Assembly (NCBI RefSeq): GCF_024979315.1
Contig: NZ_JANLCK010000003.1
Span: 434,001 to 498,000 of the forward strand
Length of the DNA: 64,000 nucleotides
Reading direction: 5' to 3'
DNA from: Herbiconiux oxytropis
GTDB lineage: Bacteria > Actinomycetota > Actinomycetes > Actinomycetales > Microbacteriaceae
Under the pieces are notes generated by a model that ran no database searches, was not told the DNA's origin, and saw nothing but the letters and a program-made list of their open reading frames with translations. Positions 59,064-64,000 of this stretch are shown here, piece by piece. The translations under genes and the position numbers were made by a program. The first letter of the stretch is position 1; every line of letters begins with the position of its first letter.

Positions 59064-59506
59064 CAGTCCTCCTCGAGGCGGGTGAGCACGAAGACCGGGA
59101 TCTCGCGGTCGGTCTTGGTCTGGTAGTCGGCGTAGGGAGGGTAGGCGGCGACTGCTCGCTCCCACCAGGCGTCCTTCTCGGCGCCGAAGACCTCGCGAGC
59201 CGTGTAGTCGTGCTTCTCGGTGCGGTCCTGGAGCTCGACGTGCGGCTCCTTGACGATGTTGAAGTACCAGACCGGATGCTTCGGCGCACCGCCCAGCGAC
59301 GCCACGACGGCGTACTCCCCGTCGTGCTCGACCCGCATCAGCGGCGTCTTGCGCAGCTTGCCGGACTTGGCGCCGACGGTGGTGAGGATGACGACGGGCA
59401 TGCCGTTCAGCTCGGTGCCCTTCGTGCCTCCCGACGACTCGTAGACCTCGAGCTGCTTGCGCGCCCAGTCGCTGGTTCCCGGCTCGTACTCCCCGATCAA
59501 TGGCAT
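59063..59506 (-). CDS. Ddn-like deazaflavin (F420)-dependent nitroreductase family protein
   Basis: A 147-residue split-barrel protein of the Ddn/nitroreductase-F420 family, with [20 protein letters not shown] and [20 protein letters not shown], the two conserved strands that bind F420. It would reduce a substrate with reduced F420 in the cytoplasm. It lies 9 bases downstream of another F420-type gene on the same strand. Its substrate is unknown. Confidence 0.9.
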   Translation of the reverse strand: MPLIGEYEPGTSDWARKQLEVYESSGGTKGTELNGMPVVILTTVGAKSGKLRKTPLMRVEHDGEYAVVASLGGAPKHPVWYFNIVKEPHVELQDRTEKHDYTAREVFGAEKDAWWERAVAAYPPYADYQTKTDREIPVFVLTRLEED

Positions 59507-59515
59507 GCGTCGATG

Positions 59516-60001
59516 CTAGCGCGAGCGAGCGTCGAGCCGCTCCGCCACGTCCGGCGGGAAGCCGCCCGTCGAGACGGGGCTCCAGCGAGTCGGCGTGATC
59601 CGCAGCAGCGACTTGTCCTGCAGCACCATCGCCTCGCGGTACTCCTCCCAGTCGGGGTGCTCGCCGGCGATCGAGCGGTAGTAGTCGACGAGCCCGTCGG
59701 CGGCCTCGGGCATGTGCAGCACCTCCGCCTCGCCGTCGACCTGGATCCAGGCGTCGTTCCAGTCGTCCGAGAGCACGAGCACCGACGCGGCCGGCCGGCG
59801 CTCGGCGTTCCGCGTCTTGGCCCGGCCCGGGTAGGTGGACACCACGATCCGCCCCTCCTGGTCGACGCCGCCGCTCACGGGCGACATCTGGGGGCGGCCG
59901 TCGGCGCGCGTCGTGGCCACGAGCATCCTGTGCCGCGGCCGCACGAAGGCCAGCATCCCCTCGCGGTCGACGGCGGTGTTGGTCGAGATCGTCCTGGGCA
60001 T
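59516..60001 (-). CDS. PPOX-class F420-type split-barrel protein
   Basis: A 161-residue pyridoxamine-oxidase-fold protein with RHRMLVATTRADGRPQMSPV, the typical strand of PPOX-class F420-dependent enzymes, and DDWNDAWIQVDGEAEVLHMP. It should bind F420 or FMN. It is the first gene of a (-) group with the Ddn-like and SnoaL-like genes, and the gap to the divergent MmyB-like gene is 110 bases. Confidence 0.87.
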   Translation of the reverse strand: MPRTISTNTAVDREGMLAFVRPRHRMLVATTRADGRPQMSPVSGGVDQEGRIVVSTYPGRAKTRNAERRPAASVLVLSDDWNDAWIQVDGEAEVLHMPEAADGLVDYYRSIAGEHPDWEEYREAMVLQDKSLLRITPTRWSPVSTGGFPPDVAERLDARSR

Positions 60002-60111
60002 GCCTCCACGCTAGGGCGTGTCGCGTGCGTCCGCACACCCTGGACCGCTGTCGAGTCGGGTTGCGACGATCTGCAGGGACGAGAGCGGTGCGGCCCGAAT
60101 AGCGTGGTCGC

Positions 60112-60648
60112 ATGAGCACCGATGACGCTGAAGCCGCTGCCTCCCGCGGCCCGATCCAGGCCATGATCTCGTCCTGGGCGGCGATCCCTGCCGTGCTCTG
60201 CGATCGCCACTTCACGGTCGTGGGCGCCAACGACGCCGCGCGGGCCCTCTCGCCCGCGTTCGCCGACGGGGTGAACCTGGCCCGCTTCACGTTCGCGGAG
60301 GCCGACATCGACCGGGATCACCCTGCCTACGACGCGGCGGCGCACCAGGTCGCCGCGCTGCTCAGGGAGTCGCTCGAGCAGCACGAGGGCGACGCGCAGT
60401 TCCGCGGCATCGTGGGCGACCTGTCGGTGACGAGCATCGACTTCGCAGGGGCCTGGGCCGACGACAGCCTGTCGGCGAAGGCCAACGGGGTGATCGACTT
60501 CCACGACACCCCCGTCGGCCTCATCCGGATGGGGTACCAGGTGCTGCGGGTACCCGGGAACGAGGACGACTCGCTCCTGGTGTGGGGTGCGGCCGATCAG
60601 CGCTCGGCCCGATCCCTGGAGCGACTGCTCCGCTTGAGCGCAGACTGA
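60112..60648 (+). CDS. Stand-alone MmyB-like ligand-binding domain protein (no HTH)
   Basis: A 178-residue protein consisting of the PAS-like MmyB ligand-binding domain: AIPAVLCDRHFTVVGANDAA, GVNLARFTFAEADIDRDHPA and FHDTPVGLIRMGYQVLRVPG. This domain is normally attached to an XRE helix-turn-helix, as in the protein encoded at 61911-62765. Here no DNA-binding part is present. It could be a small-molecule binding protein or a modifier of a regulator. The start is ATG. Its 3' end overlaps the convergent PucR gene by 128 bases. Confidence 0.78.
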   Translation: MSTDDAEAAASRGPIQAMISSWAAIPAVLCDRHFTVVGANDAARALSPAFADGVNLARFTFAEADIDRDHPAYDAAAHQVAALLRESLEQHEGDAQFRGIVGDLSVTSIDFAGAWADDSLSAKANGVIDFHDTPVGLIRMGYQVLRVPGNEDDSLLVWGAADQRSARSLERLLRLSAD

Positions 60649-61804
60649 TCTCGGCCCGGGACTCCCACAGCCGCACGAGCTTCAGGCACAGGTGCAGGGT
60701 GCTGCGGGCCACGCCGTCGTCGAGCGCCGCCTTCACCACGGGGGGCATGTTCTCGAGCCGGTAGTAGAGCGTGGTGCGGTGGATGTGGAGCAGCTGGCAC
60801 GCCTCCTTCACCTGCGAGCGCATGTCGAGGTAGGTCTCGACCGTGGAGCGCTGCACGGGGTCGCCGTCCTGGCACAGGGCGTGCGCGGCGGGCGAGAACA
60901 GAGCGATCTGCGACAGGTCCTCGGGAATGGCGGCGAGCATCAGCCAGGTGCCGAGCTCGCTGATGTCGGCGACACCGGTGAGGTGGGGGAGCCGGAGCAC
61001 GGTCCCGGCCGCGGTGACCGCGTGGTCGGCGGCGGTGCGGAGGTCGTCGGCGTGCCGGTCGTGCCGCGCCGTGCCGATGGCGCGGATGTCGAGCGACCGG
61101 TCGGCGGCCTCCGCCGTGATCCGCTCTATCACCGGCTGCGCCTCCGGTGCCCGCACCGCGAAGAGCTCTTGGCCGCCTCGCTCGCCGAGATACAGGATGC
61201 CGTGGGCGCGACGCGCGTCGAGCTGCCGGCTGAAGGCCACGCGCTCGATCACGCCCGCCTCGGAGCCGAAGGCGACGGCGATCACGAGCGTGCCCGCCCC
61301 GCGCTCGAGCCACAGGTTCGCGACCGCGTCGCTGAACGCTCTGCGGGCGACGGCGCCGTCGTCGGCGAGGAGACGGCGGATCACCGCGCTGCGCGCCGTG
61401 CCGCCCGCGGGCTCGGCCTGCCCGGAGAGCACCTCCCGCACCAGCAGCACCGCCGCGTCGACCGCGCTGTAGTGCGCAGGGGTGAGCGGCGGATGCCCGC
61501 CCGTGATCAACCACAGGATGCCGAGGGCTCCGCTGTCGTCCCGGATGGGGATCGCCAGGCGGTCGAGCGCCTCGAGCTCGCTCATGTCGACGTGCACGGG
61601 CTGGCGTGCCTCGGCGATCCGGAGGCGTTCCACGAGGGCACGAGCCTCCGGCGGGGTGCGCCGCTGCAGCAGGCTCGTGGCCCGGATGCGGTCGACGATG
61701 TCGCCCTGGGCGCTCGCAGCGAGAGGGCGGTGCTCGAGGTCGTTGACGAGCACCGCCCGGCCGAGAGCGAGGGCGAGCTCGTCGACGATGTCCTGGAGGT
61801 TCAT
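60521..61804 (-). CDS. PucR/CdaR-family transcriptional regulator
   Basis: A 427-residue regulator. The N-terminal part contains a GAF-like sensor (IPIRDDSGALGILWLITGG). A central linker follows, and the C-terminal PucR HTH is RSQVKEACQLLHIHRTTLYY. A low-complexity tail of about 45 residues (Pro/Ser/Arg-rich) follows the HTH and overlaps the convergent gene. Such regulators control purine or other N-compound catabolism. The ATG at 61804 is the likely start. A GTG at 61816 is possible, and neither has a strong ribosome-binding site. Confidence 0.85.
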   Translation of the reverse strand: MNLQDIVDELALALGRAVLVNDLEHRPLAASAQGDIVDRIRATSLLQRRTPPEARALVERLRIAEARQPVHVDMSELEALDRLAIPIRDDSGALGILWLITGGHPPLTPAHYSAVDAAVLLVREVLSGQAEPAGGTARSAVIRRLLADDGAVARRAFSDAVANLWLERGAGTLVIAVAFGSEAGVIERVAFSRQLDARRAHGILYLGERGGQELFAVRAPEAQPVIERITAEAADRSLDIRAIGTARHDRHADDLRTAADHAVTAAGTVLRLPHLTGVADISELGTWLMLAAIPEDLSQIALFSPAAHALCQDGDPVQRSTVETYLDMRSQVKEACQLLHIHRTTLYYRLENMPPVVKAALDDGVARSTLHLCLKLVRLWESRAEISLRSSGAVAPGIGPSADRPHPTPGASRPRSRVPAAPGTPSG

Positions 61805-61910
61805 CACGACGCCCACGATAGGTCCGTGTTCGCCGGGCCGCGTGGCCCTCTCGTTGCCACCCAGCCCACTCGATCCGCACCCAGAGCATCACTCCGCCGC
61901 GAGCCGGGGA

Positions 61911-62765
61911 CTAGACGGCGGGCCAGCCCCGAAGGGGCCCCCGGATGCCGCGCCCCGTCAGCCTGTTGTGTCGCAGATGGCTCAGCAGCTCATCTGCCCT
62001 GGTGCCCTCCTCCACCGGCCACAGCGCCATGAAGAATCCTCCGGGCACCTCGAGGATCTGCCACGGGAACTCGACCATCTCGCTTCCCTCGACGCTGATC
62101 ATCGTCGTTCCCTCGGTGAGGGGCCGGGCATCGTGCTCGGACCAGAACCGCCTGAACAGCGGATCGCTCACCGAGAGCTGGCCGACGATCTCCCGGAAGC
62201 GCGGGTTGGCGGGGTCGCCGTGGAACCTGAGCGCCGCGACGGTGCTCCTCGCGCTCTCCGGGTAGATCTCCACGTCGGGATAGTCCCGCAGCACGGCGAA
62301 GGCCCCCAGCAGGATGTTGTCCCCGTAGGTCGCGTAGCCCGGACTCAGGATGTCGGCCATCTCGTTGATGGCGAGGACGTCCTGGTTGCTGTCGAAGATG
62401 TAGGCGGGAACGTGCGACCAGTTCTTCAGCAGGGTCAGCACCTGATCGCTGACCGGAACCGGTTCCGAGGGCCTTCCCGGCGTGGTCGTCGCCGCGCGAG
62501 CGATCCGGTTGAGGTAGATGCGCTCCGATCCGTCGAGCCGCAGGGCGTCGGCGAGGCTGTTGAGCACCTGATCGGACATCTGGTGCCCCTGGCCCTGTTC
62601 GAGCCGGGTGTAGTAGTCGCGGCTGATGCCCGCGAGCTCTGCGACCTCCTCGCGGCGCAGGCCCGGCACGCGCCTGTCATCGGGCGGGAATCCGAACGAG
62701 GCGGGGTCCAGCCGGGCCCGCCGACTGCGGAGGAACTGCGCGAGGAGCGGTGTTCGGGAGGTCAC
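61911..62765 (-). CDS. XRE-family regulator with MmyB-like ligand-binding domain
   Basis: A 284-residue regulator with an N-terminal HTH (VAELAGISRDYYTRLEQGQG) and a C-terminal MmyB domain (VPAYIFDSNQDVLAINEMAD, then FRRFWSEHDARPLTEGTTMI). This is the standard XRE/MmyB arrangement, in which the C-terminal part may bind a fatty acid or aromatic ligand. The start is GTG. It lies 36 bases downstream of the ACMSD-like amidohydrolase on the same strand and probably belongs to the same transcription unit. Confidence 0.9.
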   Translation of the reverse strand: MTSRTPLLAQFLRSRRARLDPASFGFPPDDRRVPGLRREEVAELAGISRDYYTRLEQGQGHQMSDQVLNSLADALRLDGSERIYLNRIARAATTTPGRPSEPVPVSDQVLTLLKNWSHVPAYIFDSNQDVLAINEMADILSPGYATYGDNILLGAFAVLRDYPDVEIYPESARSTVAALRFHGDPANPRFREIVGQLSVSDPLFRRFWSEHDARPLTEGTTMISVEGSEMVEFPWQILEVPGGFFMALWPVEEGTRADELLSHLRHNRLTGRGIRGPLRGWPAV

Positions 62766-62801
62766 GGGTTGCCCATCGTCGTCCGGGTGATCGGGAGAAC
62801 G

Positions 62802-63809
62802 CTATCGCACCAGGGGGTCGGGATCGTCTCCTGGACCGGGCAGCCCGAGGAAGGCGCGGCCGTCGTGCTCCAGCTGGTGGGCGGTCAGTCCACGGGCCAC
62901 CGCGTGCCGCACCGGGTCGCCATCGGCCATGTCGAACGGGTAGTCGCTGCCGAGGAGCACCTTCCCGTCGCCCGCTTTCGCGGTGAGCAGGGCGAAGGCG
63001 TCGTCGTCGTGCGTCACGGTGTCGAGGAACAGCGCGCGGAACCCCTCCTCGGGCGGCCGGGACGACGAGGCCCGGACGTCGGGGCGGGCATGCCACGCGT
63101 GGGTCCACCGCCCGAGCAGATCCGGAGCGCACCCGCCGCCGTGCACGAAGCAGATCCGCAAGGCCGGCACCCGCTCCTGCACGCCGCCGAGCAGGAGCGA
63201 AGCGATCGCGGTGGCCGTCTCCACGGGGTTGCCGATGAGGTTGGCCAGGTAGTGCCTCGACAGCGACGGCGACGGCAGCTGCATGGGGTGCACGAGCACC
63301 GCGAGGCCGAGGTCGGCGGCTTCGCGCAGCACGCCCTCGAGCGGTTCCGAGTCGAGCGACGAGCCGTGCACGAGGGGCGGGAGCGCGACTCCGAGCATGC
63401 CCGGGATCCGCGCGAGGGCTCGGAGCTGACGTGTGGAGGCCGCGGTGTCGGCGAGGCTGACGCAGCCGAAACCGGCGAACCATCCCTCCCCGTCGACCAC
63501 GACCCGCGCCAGGCCGTCGTTGAACGCCTCGACGTACTCGTCCGTTCCGCGATCGGTGCCCAGGGCGAAGGCGAAGGGAGGTGCCGAGAGCACGCGCGAA
63601 CCCACGCCGGCCCGCTCCATGTCGGCGCGCACCCGGCCCACGTCGCTCATCGACCGGGTCTCGATCGAGAGCGGCACCTCGCCGAGGAACAGTCGGCCGT
63701 CGCGGTCGGTGATGCCCCCGAACGGGGCTCCGGGCGCCAGGCCGAACAGCTCGCGCGGCAGCCAGTGCGCGTGCACGTCGACCGGGCCGGGCCGGAGCGC
63801 GAAGCTCAT
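62802..63809 (-). CDS. ACMSD-like amidohydrolase family protein
   Basis: A 335-residue metal-dependent TIM-barrel enzyme. Metal ligands are visible as VDVHAHW near the N-terminus, AVLVHPMQ, CFVHGGGCAPD and the aspartate in LLGSDYPFDMA. The arrangement resembles aminocarboxymuconate-semialdehyde decarboxylase and related decarboxylases/hydrolases. It may decarboxylate an aromatic-ring cleavage product. The start at 63809 overlaps the stop of the next (partial) gene by 4 bases. Confidence 0.87.
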   Translation of the reverse strand: MSFALRPGPVDVHAHWLPRELFGLAPGAPFGGITDRDGRLFLGEVPLSIETRSMSDVGRVRADMERAGVGSRVLSAPPFAFALGTDRGTDEYVEAFNDGLARVVVDGEGWFAGFGCVSLADTAASTRQLRALARIPGMLGVALPPLVHGSSLDSEPLEGVLREAADLGLAVLVHPMQLPSPSLSRHYLANLIGNPVETATAIASLLLGGVQERVPALRICFVHGGGCAPDLLGRWTHAWHARPDVRASSSRPPEEGFRALFLDTVTHDDDAFALLTAKAGDGKVLLGSDYPFDMADGDPVRHAVARGLTAHQLEHDGRAFLGLPGPGDDPDPLVR

Positions 63810-64000
63810 CGCGGACCCTCGCCGTTGCGGGCGGGCAGCGGCAGCGCGGCGTTGTCGGAGTCGAGGTGCTCGACGGTCGTGAACACGAGCGTGCTGCGGC
63901 CGACGTTCTCGATGTCGTGCAGCAGGTACTCACCCTCGGCGAAGTGGAAGTGCCGGGTCTCCCCGGCGTCGTACGCGACGTCGCGGGTGGTGCCGTCGAA
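63806..64000 (-). CDS. Partial small protein, 5' end outside window (possible cupin-like)
   Basis: The frame is open from base 64000 to the stop, giving the last 64 residues. The visible part has a beta-rich region (AYDAGETRHFHFAEGEYLLH, then DIENVGRSTLVFTTVEHLD), compatible with a cupin. A short, uncharged tail follows. Its stop overlaps the start of the ACMSD-like gene, so it is co-translated with it. The family is not certain. Confidence 0.6.
   Translation of the reverse strand, partial: FDGTTRDVAYDAGETRHFHFAEGEYLLHDIENVGRSTLVFTTVEHLDSDNAALPLPARNGEGPR

Overview
This window comes from a high-GC actinobacterium. Most likely it belongs to the Microbacteriaceae or a close relative, judging by strongly G/C-biased third codon positions, frequent GTG starts, F420-type and DUF1206/DUF2000/PLDc_N protein families, leaderless-looking starts and a recurrent GGATGC string. 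The family assignment is inference. No rRNA, CRISPR array, integrase, transposase or replication origin was seen.

Layout. (1) 2-5216 (+): end of a substrate-binding protein, two branched-chain-type ABC permeases, an FAD aromatic-ring hydroxylase and a crotonase, four of them translationally coupled. (2) 5255-12600 (-) with 12791-14439 (+): a catabolic block with a 14-TM exporter, HSL-type esterase, XRE-cupin regulator, two paralogous flavin monooxygenase/acyl-CoA-dehydrogenase-fold oxygenases, a flavin reductase, an amidohydrolase, a metallo-beta-lactamase-fold hydrolase and a RidA-like protein. (3) 14533-17956 (-): BMP-family lipoprotein, two-module VOC protein and an ATZ/TRZ-type amidohydrolase. 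They are preceded by a 32-codon small ORF plus hairpin. (4) 18253-24063 (-): a sugar-acid route made of GntR regulator, MFS importer, DapA-family enzyme, enolase-superfamily dehydratase and a ketoglutarate-semialdehyde-type dehydrogenase. (5) 24200-34847: housekeeping-like stretch with an ABC-2 exporter, DUF1801, DUF1206, gltX, a thioredoxin-reductase-like flavoprotein, GrpB, DedA, DUF2000, Lrp/AsnC and SRPBCC proteins. (6) tRNA-Gln(CTG) at 34950-35021 is followed by about 5.7 kb of lower-GC, mostly hypothetical genes, probably transferred DNA, ending near a VapBC-like toxin-antitoxin pair (40830-41476). (7) 41990-57905 (-): thirteen genes with almost no spacing. They encode a peptide-type ABC importer, an HyuA subunit with two tandem HyuB paralogues, an amidohydrolase, SnoaL-like protein, MDR dehydrogenase, TIGR04076 protein, LLM flavin oxidoreductase and an alpha/beta hydrolase. 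An XRE-cupin regulator (58040-58648) lies upstream, and matching sequence motifs occur in front of both the regulator and the importer. (8) 58710-64000: SnoaL-like, Ddn-type and PPOX F420-type proteins, a stand-alone MmyB-like domain, a PucR regulator, an XRE/MmyB regulator, an ACMSD-like amidohydrolase and the end of a small protein.

Together, blocks 1-4 and 7-8 read as a dense catabolic region. It combines importers, ring- or amide-opening hydrolases and flavin/F420 redox enzymes under local regulators. The most striking unit is the 13-gene importer plus hydantoinase-type operon. Its substrate is not evident from sequence.
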